Shown here piece by piece: positions 24,071 through 37,655 of a stretch of DNA of 64,000 bases. Position 1 is the first letter of the stretch. Every line of letters starts with the position of its first letter. Location: the NCBI GenBank assembly GCA_009193035.1, contig SWDT01000038.1, positions 372,001 through 436,000 on the forward strand, read 5' to 3'. The DNA is from Halicephalobus mephisto (taxonomy: Eukaryota; Nematoda; Chromadorea; Rhabditida; Panagrolaimidae). The translations under genes were made by a program, and so were the position numbers. Under the pieces are notes generated by a model that was not told the origin of the DNA, made no database searches, and worked only from the letters and a program-made list of their open reading frames with translations.

Positions 24071-25259
24071 GATGTCGACCTCTGTGAATTTTGGTACAAT
24101 TTTTTGTTCTCGAAATGACATCAGATATCGATTTTTAAATAATTTCGAAACAAAAATCCAAGGGCACTTGTTCAATAGGAAATATTTTTTTTTATTTTCG
24201 AAATTACATAAAACATTAATTTTAAAATAATTTCGAAATTAAAACAAGTCTAGAGGATACTGTTTTTTTTGTTTTTTTTAAAATAGTTTTTTACTTTCGA
24301 AATTACATAAAACATTAATTTTAAAATAATTCCGAAACTAAAACAAGTCCAAAAAATACTTGTCGTTGGAGAGGATACCGTATTTTTTTACTTTTTTAAA
24401 ATGGGTTTTTTTCGAAATGACCTAACGAACTGACTTTTAAAAAACTTCGAATCCAAAATGAGTCCAGAGGATACCTGTGGTTCAGGAGGGAATGTCATTT
24501 ATCCATTTTCGTCATTCCTGTGGAGGGTGGATTTAGTTCCAAAAACGTGAGTCAAAGTCATCAGTCAAATTTACTTTGAGAATTCCAGATATAGAACTTA
24601 ATGATATTCAAAATTTTTAAATTTTAAATTTTAAATTCAAAATTTTTAAATTTTAAATTTAAAAATATCATTTGCCAAATAAATCGCCAATTGTCAAATA
24701 TGCCTGATCCGGTTTATCTGGTCGAATTCCGGAGAGATATCTAGTTCGATTTTTTGAAACATTCAATTGCCGGTTTTATTTTCGTTTTTCTTATCCATGA
24801 TTATTCCTGCGATTCTCTCGACCATAGGATTTTTTGCCTTAGGCGTAGGTTTTTTCACAATGTCGCGGATCTGGAATCCGCAGAAATCACCCTAGAGAAA
24901 ACGAGTGTTGCGGTTGGGATTCTGAAGTTCGCACAGGAATGATAACAAAGAAGTTATCCCGCGGGCGAGAACGAGAGACAGACATCCTCAGGCGGTTTGG
25001 GACTCATCCCCGAACAGCCACGGAAGGATTCTCGATGCATTTTTGAAACAAAAATTTTCAATCATTTTTCGTTTTTTTTGTGTAAAATGTTCTTTTTTAA
25101 AATATTTTAAATTAATTTTTAAAAATAATTGATTTTTGAGGAAATTTTTTTCTTTTTTTTGAATTTGCGATTTTTTGAAATTTTTTTTAGGTATTTCACT
25201 GGTGTGTAAAGTCCATCCAAATACCGAAAAAACTGGTCTAGAAACCAAAAAATGAAATA
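24071..25259. other. Intergenic, no gene recognised
   Basis: 24180-24400 repeats ACATAAAACATTAATTTTAA with AAACAAGTC phrases. 24470-25030 is less AT-rich and non-repetitive but its ORFs are short, lack splice-supported neighbours and match nothing I recognise. It could hold a regulatory region or a decayed gene. Confidence 0.4.
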
Positions 25260-26560
25260 AATCTTATGAAATAAGGGATAAAATTGCCGCAGGGAAATAA
25301 TAATTAAAATTTTCGTTTTTTTATTGATTTTTTTAATTATTTAAATAATGTATTAAATGAATTTAAATATCGAAAAAGTTTAAAAATTAAAATTAAAATA
25401 TAAGAAAAAATTTTAAAGAAATAACTATTAAAAATTTTTTTTTTCAATTTTTTTTTATTTTTTTAATTATTTTTAAAATTATTTAAATGATGTATTAAAT
25501 AAATCTAAATATTGAAAAAGTTTGAAAATAAAAATTAAAAATTAAGAAATAGGAAAAAATTTTAAATAACTATTAAAAATATTTTTTTTTCGATTTTTTT
25601 TCATTTTTTAAATTTATTTAAATGATGTATTAAATCAATCTAAATATCGAAAAGGTTTAAAAATTAAAAATTATGAAATAGGAAAAAATCTTAAAGAAAC
25701 AATTATTAAATTTTTCGTTTTTTTACTGATTTTTGGTCGCTTAACTGATATATTAAATTGATTTAAATACAAAAAAAGTTTCGAAATTAAATAAATTTTA
25801 CGAAATAAGATTTTAAAAAAATTATTAAAAATATTTTTTTTTATTTTTTACTTAAATAATATATTAAGTGAATTTAAATACAAAAAAAGTTTCGATATTA
25901 AACAAATTTTACGAAATAGAAAATTTTTAAAAAATTATTAAAAATATTTTTTTTATTTTTTGTATTATTTTTTAATTATTTAAATAATATATTAAATTGA
26001 TTTAAATACAAAAAAGTTTCGAAATTAAACAAATTTTACGAAATAGAAAATTTTTAAAAAATTATTAAAAATATTTGTTTTTTATTTTTTAATTATTTAA
26101 ATAATATATTAAGTGAATTTAAATACAAAAAAACTGGCCTAAAAAATTTACGAAATAAAGGACGAAAATTCCGCGGGGGAACAGCTATCAAATAATTCAC
26201 TTTTTTATGTAAATGTTTTTAGTTTCTTAATTAAAACGTTAATTTAATTTAACTACCAAAGAAATTAATTTAAAAATAAAGAAAATAAAATTTACGAAAA
26301 TAGCGGGTGGAAATGCCTTAGGGAAAAAGGATCAAAAAATTCATTTTTTATATAATTTTTAAAATTAATTGAAATATTGAGTCAAGTATTCAAAAAATTT
26401 TGAAAAATATTTAAAAAGTTAAAAATTAAAAAATTTATTTTAAAAAATTTCAAAATTTAAGAATTTAAAAAAATTTATAATTTCAAAAATTTTTAAATTT
26501 TTAAAATTTATTTTACAGAATAAAAAGTAACTATCGTATTGGTAGTAAAATTAATCCTAA
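25260..26560. repeat. Long AT-rich tandem array, about 115-150 bp units
   Basis: Roughly eight diverged copies of a unit containing ATTTAAATAATATATTAAAT and AAAGTTTCGAAATTAAACAA, with blocks ACGAAATAAAGGACGAAAAT that recur in the dispersed family at 56560-57180. Non-coding. Confidence 0.75.
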
Positions 26561-26699
26561 ACTAGATCTTCAAAGTTATCCGTCTGGAAATTAAAACCAG
26601 TAAAAATCGATTTTGTTTTTTGTAAATCACATTGATAGCAGCTTCCGTGGCTAAAAACAGGAATAATTTCATTTGGTCCTGGTCAAAGTTGTCGATTTT

Positions 26700-27090
26700 C
26701 GAACTTTTGAATTAATTCAAATTCAAAATTAAGAAGTCCTAATTCGAATAGAACTAAGTAAATTCGAAAATTTAGAAATTCTAGTTCGAATAAAATTAAT
26801 TAAATCCGAAAATTTAGAAATTCGAATAGAATTAATTAAATTTGAAAATTTAGAAATTCTAGTTCGAATAGAATTAATTAAATTCGAAAATTTAGAAATT
26901 CGAATAGAATTAATTAAATTCGAAAATTTAGAAGTTCTAATTTGAAAATGAAAAAGTTTTAACTCAAAACAAATTAGTTAGAATTCGAAAATCCGAATTC
27001 AGATCGAGTTGATCCAAATTCGAAAATTAAGAAGTTTTAATTTTGACTGAATTTGTTAGAATTCGAAAATCCGAATTTTGAAAACTCGAC
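26700..27090. repeat. GAATT/TTCGAA degenerate array
   Basis: A run of AATTCGAAAATTTAGAAATT and TCGAATAGAATTAATTAAAT phrases, about eight units of 50-60 bases. Related arrays occur at 40260-40640 and 61185-61620. Confidence 0.7.
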
Positions 27091-27188
27091 AACTCTGGTC
27101 CTGATCGTTTAAGACCAGAAACTCGTTTATCGTAAATGACGTGATGTGTCTTTATCCGAAATTAATTATTATAATTTTAGGCCAGCTG

Positions 27189-30100
27189 ATGGTTTTGGAC
27201 AATTTCCTCTATGCAGTAATATTAACTTTATCGATCTCGGTAGGACTAGTTTTTTGTCCATGAGATAAATTAATTTTCGCGGCGGAACTCTGACGCCCTC
27301 AAAATAAGTTAATTACCAAAGTTCTAATGTAATAACTAATGACGCATATTTGTTTTTTGACATTTTCGAAAATGCCAAAAATATCGGAATTTAAAATATT
27401 TAAAAAATTAATTTCGATCATCGTAGATGTATTTTAAAAAATATAAATTCGAATCAATCAAATTATAATTGACGATTGGGAGAATTATTTCAGACATGTG
27501 CACATCCGTTCTTCCCAGCCCAAAATCAGAGGTACCCATCCGTGAGCATCCCCAGGGGGTACCAACCACCTCCTCAACCACCTTTGAGATTCGATTATGA
27601 ATTTCCTCCACAAGGACCTCAGCAGTTCAGTGGACTTAGGGGGACTGGCAATCTTCATCCTCCAGGAGTGTCACCTCCACGTCGACAGAACCCATCCGTA
27701 CAGTATCCTCAGGGAAGTAATATAGGTTCTGCACAACAACCACAGTATCCTAGACAACAATACGAACAAGTACAGTACCCTCAGAAAGTACAGTATCCTA
27801 CTCAACAGGTACAGTACCCCCAGAAAGTACAGTATCCTACTCAACAGGTACAGTACCCCCAGAAAGTACAGTATCCTACTCAACAGGTACAGTACCCTTC
27901 TGAACAAATACAGAACTCACAGTTACCTAATAATAACAATGTTCCGAAACTTCCACCAGTTGTTCCGGAATTACAGAAACCCCCTATTGTGATCAACACC
28001 CTGATTCAAGTGTTCCTGGATGGGAAGAATAAATCAATTGGAGACACAGCTTTGGAAAAGAAAATCGCGGCAAATGTGCACAAAAGCGATAAAGTAATTT
28101 TGACACGTGAATTCGACACCAAAACGCTGACATTCGTAGAGGAAAATGGGAACGAAGAACAGGACCGAAGTAACTTGGTAAGTAGTAATTAGTCTATGCC
28201 AAAGTACATAGAGTGGTCAAAATCGAAATTAAATCTGCAAATTTATCGCAATTTTTGGACAGATAGATCGGTATTTTGTATTTTTATATTTGTAAAAATT
28301 TCGAAATCAAAGTTTAATTTGCAATTTGTAGGCAATATTCGCGCAAATAAGTCGGAATCAAAGTCAAAGTAAAATTTGCAGATTCTAAGCAATTTTCAGC
28401 AAGTCAACATCGAAATTAAATCCGCAGGTTGCTTGCAAAGTTTAGACACAGAAATCAACATCAAAATTAAAATAAAATCCGCAGGTTGCGTGGGATTTTT
28501 AGAAAAATAAGTCTACATAAAAATTAAGATTAAAATGAAATCCGCAGGTTGCGTGCAATTTTAACTAAATAAGTTGATATAAAAATTGAAATTAAATCCG
28601 CAGTTTGCATGCAACGTTTAGAAAAGTCGACATCAAAACCAAACTTGCATATTGCCCGCAACATTTAGGCAGAAAAATCGACATTTAAGTCAAAATTAAA
28701 CCTGCATATTGCCCGCAATATTTAGGCAGATGGGTTTACTGAATTTTTATGCAAAAATTCGACTTTGATGTTGACTTTTTATAGATCTTGATATTATAAA
28801 AAAATAAAAAATAATAATTTAGATACAAATAAAAGGAACGGCAGTGACGAATTCCACAGACATAGACAAAGATGACCTGGCTTCAGAATTGGAAAAAGAA
28901 CTTGAAAATTCTATTCCTGTAATTTTAGAAGAATTAGAAAAAAACGAAAAGTCAACACCAAAAGACACCGTAAGTATACTGTAGCTTTAATTTATTTTTA
29001 ATTGTTATTTTTAGATGATCGAAGACAAATCTATGGAAATGGAAAAAGTTGTAATCTCTCCGGAAGAGGACGTGAACATCGAAGATTTGGAAAAACTGAT
29101 TCGAGAAGGATTAGAGGAACTGGATGACGGAGAAGCAAAAAAGCAACTAGAGAAGGAATTCAATGAGGTTATTCAGTCCTCTTCTACTCCTCCACAAATT
29201 TCGACTGGAAATATGACCCATAAAAAAGAAAAAATTACGACGACATTTTCTCCAGAAATTGAAACATTTAATATGGACCTTGAAACATCGACGACACGGG
29301 TGGGTTGTTCGGAAGTTATGAATTAGTGAGTAAAATATTACTAATTTAGGACAAAAGTAAAGTCATAGATGTCATTTCTGAAAAAATGATGAAACCGATA
29401 AAGACCTTCATTACGGAACCGAGAGAGGAAACTGAGACGTCCACGAGGCCACAGGAAGACCAGACTCCGGAACCGCCAGAAATGATGGTTCCGGAAAAAG
29501 CAATGGTCGCTACATCTATCGAGGAAAGTACAGATGAGGAAGTAGTAACTCCAGAACCTCCAGAAATGATGGTACCTGTGAAAGCAATGGTTACAGAATC
29601 AGAAGAAGAAGAAACCGTTGATGAAGATCAAAAACCAACTCCAGAACCTCCAGAAATGATGATTCCCGAAAAAGCAATGACTGTGAAATCAGAAGAAATT
29701 CAAGACATTACTCCTACAATTATAGAATCAGCTACAGTAGCCGCTACAGAAACAACAATCGGAGAAAGTACAGTAATTCCTACAGAAAGTTCTACAGTAA
29801 CCCCTACAGGAAGTGCTTTTGAAAGTTCTACAGTAATTCCTACAGAAAGCACTTTTGAAGGCACTACAGTAACCACCATTGGAGAAACTACAATAACATA
29901 TTCAGAAGAAGTTGTAGTAACGACTAAAGAGCACACTACAGAGATGACCACAGAACTTACTTCAGAAATGACTAATCAAGTACAAGAATTTAATGAACCG
30001 TTGACTGGAAGTTCAAGTGAGCCAACGGAAACAACTACTTTCCTTCCCACTACTCTTGAGGTAAGCATAAAATTCTTTAAAATGAGTTTTTTATGGAATT

Positions 30101-33100
30101 AAATTACAGACAGCCACAGAAAGTATTAAAATGACAACATTGCCCATTTCTCGAGGTAAATTTCGCAAATGAAGTAATAAAAAAAAAAAGTAAAAAATTT
30201 CAGAATTTTGCGAGATTCCAAATGACGAAAGCGACACAACTAAAGGAGATATTTTGTTTTTGATAGATAGTTCCAGTTCCGTAGGTCCGGAACAATTTAA
30301 AAAATCTCTAAAACTTATAAGTCAAACAATGTTAAATTTCAATAATATTGGTCCTACAGGGATCCAGGTAAGTTGTTTTTCTTTTTCGAGGTCCATATCA
30401 CAGTTGACATTAGAAAATTAAATTTCTTTTTCGCACAAAAATTAAATAAAGCAATTTGTCATAATTTCACAAAAAAACTGTAGATTTTTCTATTTTGAAA
30501 TTTTCATAAATGAAAATATAAAAATTCCAACTGAATTATCAGAACGTTGCGGGCAATATGCAAGTTTGGTTTTGACTTAAATGGTGCGAGCAATATGCAG
30601 GTTTGGTTTTGATGTCGACTTTTTTAAACGTGCATGCAAACTGCGGATTTAATTTCAGTTTTTATATCAACTTATTTAGTTAAAATTGCACGCAACCTGC
30701 GGATTTCATTTTAATTTTGATGCTGATTTCTGTGTCTAAACTTTGCAAGCAACCTGCGGATTTGATTTCGATGTCGACCTCTTTATAGACCTCATTATTG
30801 AGATAATTTAAAACATCTCTTATAGGTTTCCTTGGTCCAATACAATCGAGAACCATTTTTGGAATTCTCGTTCCGTCGACATAACTGTCTGTCCTTGCTT
30901 ATAGACGACATAAACGATACAGAATTCATGAATGGAAGTTCCAATCTCGGAAGGGCATTGGAAAAAGTCATGAAATTTGCCTTCACGCAATCACGAGTGA
31001 GCTAATTTTACTCTAAAAAATTTAAAAAATGAAAATTATCTAAAATTATTTCGAAGAAAAATTTTTAAAACTTTCCAATCGAGACCTAAAACTATAAAAC
31101 AACAATTATTTAATTTTTCAAAGATTTAATCATAGTCATGGTATTAAAAAATAAAAAATATCACGAAATAACCTCTAGGGAAATTTTCAAAACTTTCCAG
31201 TCGAGATCCGAAAATTTTGAAATTTAATTTTTTGATTTTTAAAAAATTTAATCATAATTATTTTATTTAAAATTCAAAAGTAAAAATTGTTACAAAATGG
31301 TCCTAACACGAATTTTTCGAAATTTTCCAGTCGAGATCCGAAAATTTTGAAATTTAGTAATTACGTAATTCTCTAAGGACATAATTATGATTACACGATT
31401 AAAAAGCAAAAACTGTTTTTTTGGAAACTGGTCTCGAGGGGAATTTTGGAACTTTCCAGTCGAAACCTGAAAATTGTAGAATTAAATTTTCATTATATTT
31501 TAAAAACAACGATAATTGTACTATTTTTGGAAAACCTAAAATTGAAATCATCAGAAAGTGGTCTCGAGAAGAATTTCCAAAACTTTCCAATCGGGATCCG
31601 AAAATTCGAAATTCATATGATTTTACAATGATGCAATTATACTATTGTAAAAGTTAAAAATTAGAATTACCAGAAAATGGTCTCGAGAAGAAAAGCTTCG
31701 AACTTTCCAGTCGAGACATAAGTTGTAAAATTCGACATTTACGTAAGTCTCCAAGGATATAATTATGATTACACTATTAAAAAGCAAAAAATGTTTTTTT
31801 AGACACTGATCTCGAGGGGAATTTTGGGAGTTTTTAAAAACATCTAAAACTACGGTTTTGCGTGAATATATCGTCATGTACGATTTCGCAACTAACTTTT
31901 TCGAATTTTGTTTTATTTATATAAATTTAGAAATTTCTCAATTAAAAGTTAATCGGGACATAAAACCCACGTCCATTACCGTACGTTAATGGCTGTACAT
32001 AAAATTACCAATAAATACTGAGAAATTCCACCTAAAATTACAGTATTCCAAATTGCTTTGTTTGTCGCAAAAATTAAATCTCGTAAAATTTTACAGGGTG
32101 ATCGGTCTGATGTTGAAAATATTTTAATTTTGGTGACTGATGGGATTTCTGATGACGAAGTACAACATCCAATTACAGTAAGTCAAAAAAAAAATAAAAA
32201 TAAAAATAAATTTTAAAATTTTAGTTAAGCAGACAAAACGGAACAACTCCCATAGTTGTTTCGACATTGCAAGCCAAAAAGGATATTCTGATGGGAATTG
32301 TGGAAGAAGATCAAAATAACATGTTTAATTTGACAGAAGCAATCAAGATATCCATTGGCGAAAGACTAGCTCAAAGGATAAAAGACATCTTGGAATCTAG
32401 ACAAAGCACAGAAAAAACAAAATCCTCCGTTGTGGCAACCACGGCTCCTACAGTAGGGGACGACAGCCAGCGGCCAGAACCCACTCGAGTCAAACCTAGT
32501 TCCATCGAAGTCGAAGTCACAGGTGGGACGGATATTTTCTATTTTTATTTTACACAGAAAATAGGTATATAGTATATAATGTACCGATACATTAAAACGG
32601 TTCTGATTTATCAGATGAATTACATTTAATGTATCAATATATTAAATCGATATCAATAATTCGTATGTAATGTACCGATACATTAAAATGGTTCTGATAT
32701 ATCTGATATATCATATTCAATATATAGATATATTAATTGTAATATCTGTGTATTGTATATAATATACTGATACATTAAAATAGTTCTCATGTATCAGATA
32801 TATCATATTCAATATATAGATATATTAATTGTAATATCGATGTATTGTATATAATATACTGGTACATTAAATATAATCTATTTAATACATCAGAACTGTT
32901 TTAATGTACCCTTTTTGTGTGTATACAACGCTATTTCCCCTGGGGTAATTATCTCTCTCAATTCCCACTGATTTCGGAATTTTTTAAATCAGTTTTTTAA
33001 AATTAATTAGTAAGCAAATCCAACTGTCAAAAAAACTGCATTAAGGTCGACATCAAAGTCAAATTTCTTCGTAAAAATTAGATCGATCTGCTCAAATGTT

Positions 33101-36100
33101 GCGAGTACACTGTAGATTTTACTTTGATTTTTATTATGACTTTGATGTTGACTTGTTTGTCGAAATATTACGAGCAACTTGAAGTTTTGATTCTGATGTT
33201 GATTTATCCGTCGAAATTCTGCACGCAAACTGCAGATTTTGACGTTGACCTATCTGCTTAGAGATTGCGAACAAACTGCAGTTTTGATTTCTGTATTGGT
33301 CTAAAACGAAAAAAATAAATCTTACGAAATAGGAAACAACAATCCTAGAGGAGGAACTACCGTATAGACTTGTTAATTCCCGAAATTTAGCTTCTCCTAT
33401 CGTCCCCATGGTGCCTTCTGGAGATGACAGTATAGCTGTGGAATGTTCAGACGACAGTATAAAAGCAACATTCCAATTTCCAGAAAATTACGAAGGAACA
33501 ATCGTCGCCAAAGATCATTCATCTGAATCCGACTGTACGAAAAAAATAAAACAAACAAATCCAAATTCACAAAATGGAAGATTAATAACGATGGAAATCA
33601 AAGTCGGCACTTGTGGATTGAACGTCATAACTTCAACAAATCCAAGCGGAATTCAGCATTCTATAATTTTGAACATTCTTCACAAAAAAGAAATCATCAC
33701 GGCCAAAGACAAATCTTTCATTTTGGAATGCTTCCGTCCTAAGGGAGTGACCAACGCAACTTTGGAAACAAAACTCAACGTCGAAGGGTGATTTTTTTAT
33801 TTATAATATAAAATTATTATTTTTCAACATATGTAAAAAATTTAAAAATTACTTTTTACTATATATGAAAAATTTAAAAATTATTTTCTACTATATTATA
33901 AAATTTTTAATTATTTTCTAATATATTATAAAAATTTAAAAATTATTTTTCAATATATGTAAAAAATTTAAAAATTATTTTTTAATATATTATAAAATTT
34001 TTAATTATTTTTTAATATATTATAAAATTTTTAATTATTTTTTAATATATTATAAAAATTTTTAATTATTTTTTAAAATATTTTATATAATTAAAAATCA
34101 TTTCAGTGGTCCACCTCAAACTAAAACGATTTCTTTGGCAATTGCTCCTCCGAAGTGCAGCTACACCTTGAGGAGAGACAGTCACAATGGCCCTGTGATA
34201 CAGTATGCCAGAATTGGTCAAGTTATATATCACCGATGGGAGTGTGACGGTGAAAACGGTAATAATTTACTTTTAAAACAAAAACAAACTCTTCTCAAAA
34301 AATGGTCTCGACACGAATGTCTAGAAGTCTTTAAAAACTACAGTAGTCTATTTGAAAGTTTTGGTTTTTGTGGAAGATATTTCGTAATCTTACACGATTT
34401 CGTAGTTAATTTTCTCGAATTATATTTTAAAATAGATTTGAGAACTTCTAAGTTAGGGTACATACAGTGCACAATCCTGTACTTATCGTCCAAGGTTGGT
34501 AATTATACATCGAAAAACCAACAGGCATCAAAAATATTATAAATACCACTGTAGTAACCCCATAATCGGATTTTTTGGTTTTTTAAATAGCACTTACAAT
34601 AAGAGGTACATAAAACGGCTCTAATATATCGGTACATTTGATATGATGTATCTGTTATATTAGAGTTATTTCAATACATCGATATATTAAATATAATGCA
34701 CTTATATTAAATTAATGCACTAGTACGTTATGTATGATTCATCTATATCATATTTAATATATCGACACATTGAATATCATGTATCAGATACATTAGAGTT
34801 GGTATAACGCATTGATGTCAATTTGATATATCGATGCATTGAATATAATGTATCTGGTACATCGGAGCAGTTACAATGTACGGATATATTGTATATAATT
34901 CATTGATTTCAACTTAATGTACCGGCACATTGAATATAATGTATCTGGTACATCAGAACAGTTACAATGTATCAATACATTGAATATAATGTATCTGGTA
35001 CATCAGAACAGTTACAATGTACGGATATATTGTATATAATTCATTGATTTCAACTTAATGTACCGGCACATTGAATATAATGTATCTGATACATCAGAAC
35101 AGTTACAATGTACGGATATATTGTATATAATTCATTGATTTCAACTTAATGTACCGGCACATTGAATATAATGTATCTGGTACATCAGAACAGTTACAAT
35201 GTACGGATATATTGTATATAATTCATTGATTTCAACTTAATGTACCGGCACATTGAATATAATGTATCTGGTACATCAGAACAGTTACAATGTATCAATA
35301 CATTGAATATAATGTATCTGGTACATCAGAACAGTTACAATGTACGGATATATTGTATATAATTCATTGATTTCAACTTAATGTACCGGCACATTGAATA
35401 TAATGTATCTGGTACATCAGAACAGTTACAATGTACCGATATATTGTATACAGTTTATTTTCATCAACTTAATATATCAGTACATTGAATATAATGTATC
35501 CATAAATTATATACCATTTACCTACTTTTTGTATGTAATAAAAATAAAAAATATTATTTTTAGTAACGAATTCTGTTTATGGACTCTACATCCATGACTG
35601 CAAAGCAACTAATCAAACTAAACACGACTTCGAAATCATCAACAAGGAAGGGTAAAATTATTTAAATTTAAAAAATTTCCATTAACGTCACTATAAATAT
35701 TTTTCAGTTGTTCTATTGACTCAACTATTGTTAACGAAATTACTTATGCTAATGACAAACTTTTGGCATTCGCGAAATCATACGTTTTCACGTTGACAGA
35801 TGTGACTACACTGTTATTTAGCTGTAAAGTCTCCCTTTGCGTCAGGGATGGAGATGGATGTGAAGGATATTCTGTAGTTTTAGCAGCGAAATAATAAGCA
35901 ATAAAACTATTATTTTTCAGCCACCGGTTTGTCCTTCGTCAAACATGTCAGATGTGCTTTTAACCCGGAAAGTTAGACATTATGATGAAGCTTTACAAGC
36001 AGCTCTGACGTCGGAACTGAATACGGAAGTCATCGACGTCAGTGATCCTCTTACGGCCGTCAGAATCCATCAATTGCATTTGCCTATTGTTATGGTTGTT

Positions 36101-36346
36101 ATTGTAGCTGTGATCATTGGGAGTTTTGTCGGAGTTATTTGGCATTTTTGTTCACTTAACAGAACTCCGAAAAAAGCCATCAAAAGCGGCGAAAGTCAAT
36201 GTACTTTTCCTGACGACGAATCCACAACAGACAAAAGCGAAACTTTGAGTTTCAGGAGTTTAGACTTCAAAATGGAAGAACACAGTATCGATTTGCCAGA
36301 AATGACGTCCCCGACTCAGCCATGTTCAGAAACAAGACAACCGTAA
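27189..36346 (+). CDS. cut-6: Membrane-anchored vWA + ZP cuticlin (CUT-6 type)
   Basis: Fifteen exons: 27189-27239, 27494-28177, 28823-28969, 29015-29299, 29350-30060, 30110-30155, 30204-30367, 30826-30996, 32097-32177, 32225-32522, 33391-33787, 34107-34258, 35564-35651, 35708-35873, 35921-36346; all phases match, 1,288 residues. Order: signal peptide MVLDNFLYAVILTLSIS, Pro/Gln region with QYPQKVQYPTQQ repeats, acidic Glu/Thr mucin-like region with three PEPPEMM(V/I)P blocks, vWA domain (about 656-860; MIDAS IDSSSS and LVTDG), ZP domain (about 890-1150, starting VECSDDSIKATFQF), furin-like RKVR at 1163-1166, transmembrane helix about 1201-1221, short Ser-rich tail. C. elegans CUT-6 combines vWA and ZP and shapes the dauer cuticle; a role in apical matrix is inferred. 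The ATG is eight bases after an ATTTTAG acceptor. Confidence 0.9.
28240..28740 (-). repeat. TTGCnnGCAA-core repeat array 3 (cut-6 intron 2)
   Basis: About eight copies, e.g. AATCCGCAGGTTGCGTGCAA and TTGCATATTGCCCGCAA, with AAGTCGACATCAAAA spacers. Confidence 0.8.
30540..30780 (+). repeat. TTGCnnGCAA-core repeat array 4 (cut-6 intron 7)
   Basis: Five copies, e.g. ACGTTGCGGGCAATATGCAA and CTTTGCAAGCAACCTGCGGA, opposite in sense to array 3 in the same gene. Confidence 0.8.
31030..31870. repeat. GGTCTCGAG-type dispersed repeat in cut-6 intron 8
   Basis: About seven copies of a unit near 110 bases: ACTTTCCAGTCGAGACC, a TAATTATGATTACAC stretch, then GGTCTCGAGGGGAATTTT. The same unit forms arrays at 62280-62760 and, more decayed, at 6000-6600, 9000-9430 and 37100-37620. 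Confidence 0.8.
32551..32923. mobile_element. Foldback/satellite element family A, copy 2
   Basis: Starts TACACAGAAAATAGG with GATACATTAAAACGGTTCTG and ends ACATCAGAACTGTTTTAATG..CCCTTTTTGTGTGTA. The interior has about three copies of an 87-100 base unit (ATATACTGATACATTAAAAT). It lies in cut-6 intron 10. Confidence 0.8.
33010..33290 (+). repeat. TTGCnnGCAA-core repeat array 5 (cut-6 intron 10)
   Basis: Five decayed copies such as AAATTCTGCACGCAAACTGC and AGATTGCGAACAAACTGCAG with TTTGATGTTGACTTGTTTG spacers. Confidence 0.7.
34592..35538. mobile_element. Foldback/satellite element family A, copy 3
   Basis: Left end ACTTACAATAAGAGGTACAT..AAAACGGCTCT; right end ..AATGTATCCATAAATTATAC..CCTACTTTTTGTATGTAA, whose reverse complement matches the left end of copy 1. 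The interior is a 91-base satellite (ACATCAGAACAGTTACAATG, TTCATTGATTTCAACTTAAT) in about six copies, some with a 50-base variant. It fills most of cut-6 intron 12. Confidence 0.8.
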
Positions 36347-36419
36347 TCTAATCTACAGAATCTACCATCATTGCCATGTCTGCCTTAATATTTCAGTACC
36401 GAGGTTTATAAAACTATCG

Positions 36420-36910
36420 ACATCAAAATTACATTTAACTTTCGCATAATAATTAAATAGTCCTGGACGAATGTTGCAAAAAACCTGCAGATTTGATTTC
36501 GAAATTTTTATAAATTGAAATATTAGCCTTGACGAAGTTGTTCGAAAGTGGCGAGCAACGTGCAGGTTTGATATTAATTTTGATGTGGACGTTTTTGTCC
36601 AGAAGTTGCTCGCAACGTGCGGACTAGAATTTAACTTTGATGTGGACGTTTTTTTTCAAACATTGCTCGCAACGTGCAGGTTTGATATTAACTTTGATAT
36701 GAACTTTTTTGTTCAAACATTGCTCGCAACGTGCGGACTAGAATTTAACTTTGATGTGGACCTTTTTGTTCAAATATTGCTCGCAACTTGTAGATTTGAT
36801 TTTGATTTTTATTTTTCTACTTAAAAGTTGCTCGCAATCTGCAGATTTGATTTAAATTTTGATGCTAACTTTTCGTCCAAAAGTTGCATGCAACCTGCAG
36901 ATTGCAATTT
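36420..36910 (+). repeat. TTGCnnGCAA-core repeat array 6
   Basis: Six to seven tight 59-60 base copies with AAGTTGCTCGCAACGTGCGG and AACTTTGATGTGGACGTTTT, just downstream of cut-6. This is the least diverged array and therefore probably the youngest. The 79-codon + ORF across it is a repeat by-product. Confidence 0.85.
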
Positions 36911-37655
36911 TGGTGTCGATTGCTTTATAGATTTCGGGACTGGATGTGAATAATATAGTGCAATTTTTAAGGAATATTGAATAAAATCGAGAACAGTCAT
37001 CAGTCCGGAAGGCATTCGTAATAAATATCATTGAATCATCCAAAAACGAAAGAAAGAAAACTGAAATTTTCGTAAACGGACTTTTTTTGTAATTTTCGGA
37101 ATTTATTGAACGTTTTTAAAACTTTTTATAATCACGTAAATACGAAATTTTACAATTTTCGGTCTTAAACGGAAAAATCCAAAAATTCTTGTCGAGACAT
37201 TTTTTGAATTTTTAAATTTAGTTTTTAAAAAATAAAAAAATTTTCGATGAAGATACTGTAGCAGTTGTAATTTTTGGAAAATAAATATTTCATGTGAGAA
37301 TTCGTTTTAAAAAATGAACGAAATATTTTTTATTTTACATCTTAATCTAAAAAATTTTAAATTTACTTAAAAATACTTCAAAAAAAATTAATTACAAAGT
37401 AATGAGAGTTTTTAGATTAAAATACAGACTACTGTAATTTCTGTAAAGTTTTAAAAATTTTCGTTAAGAGTATTTTGTAAAAAATCATTTTTTAATTTTT
37501 AATGAATAAAATTAATTATATTTTTATAAAATTATAAACTTTAATTTTCACAATTTTGAATCTCGACGGGAAAATCCTCTTCGAGATAATTTTTACTTTT
37601 TATTTTAATAATAATGTAATTCTGATTTTTAAGGATTCTGGGACGTGTTCTGACA
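36911..37655. other. Intergenic, no gene
   Basis: 37100-37620 is a decayed member of the GGTCTCGAG/ACTTTCCAGTCGAGACC family. A TTTTTAAG acceptor at about 37633 precedes the myosin light chain start by 22 bases. Confidence 0.5.

Noticed and set aside
29700..29951. Minus ORF of 83 codons opposite cut-6 exon 5
   Set aside because: Shadow of the Thr/Glu-rich coding exon on the other strand.
36585..36824. 79-codon + ORF with repeated LLATCGLEFNFDVD
   Set aside because: Same dispersed repeat family, not a protein gene.
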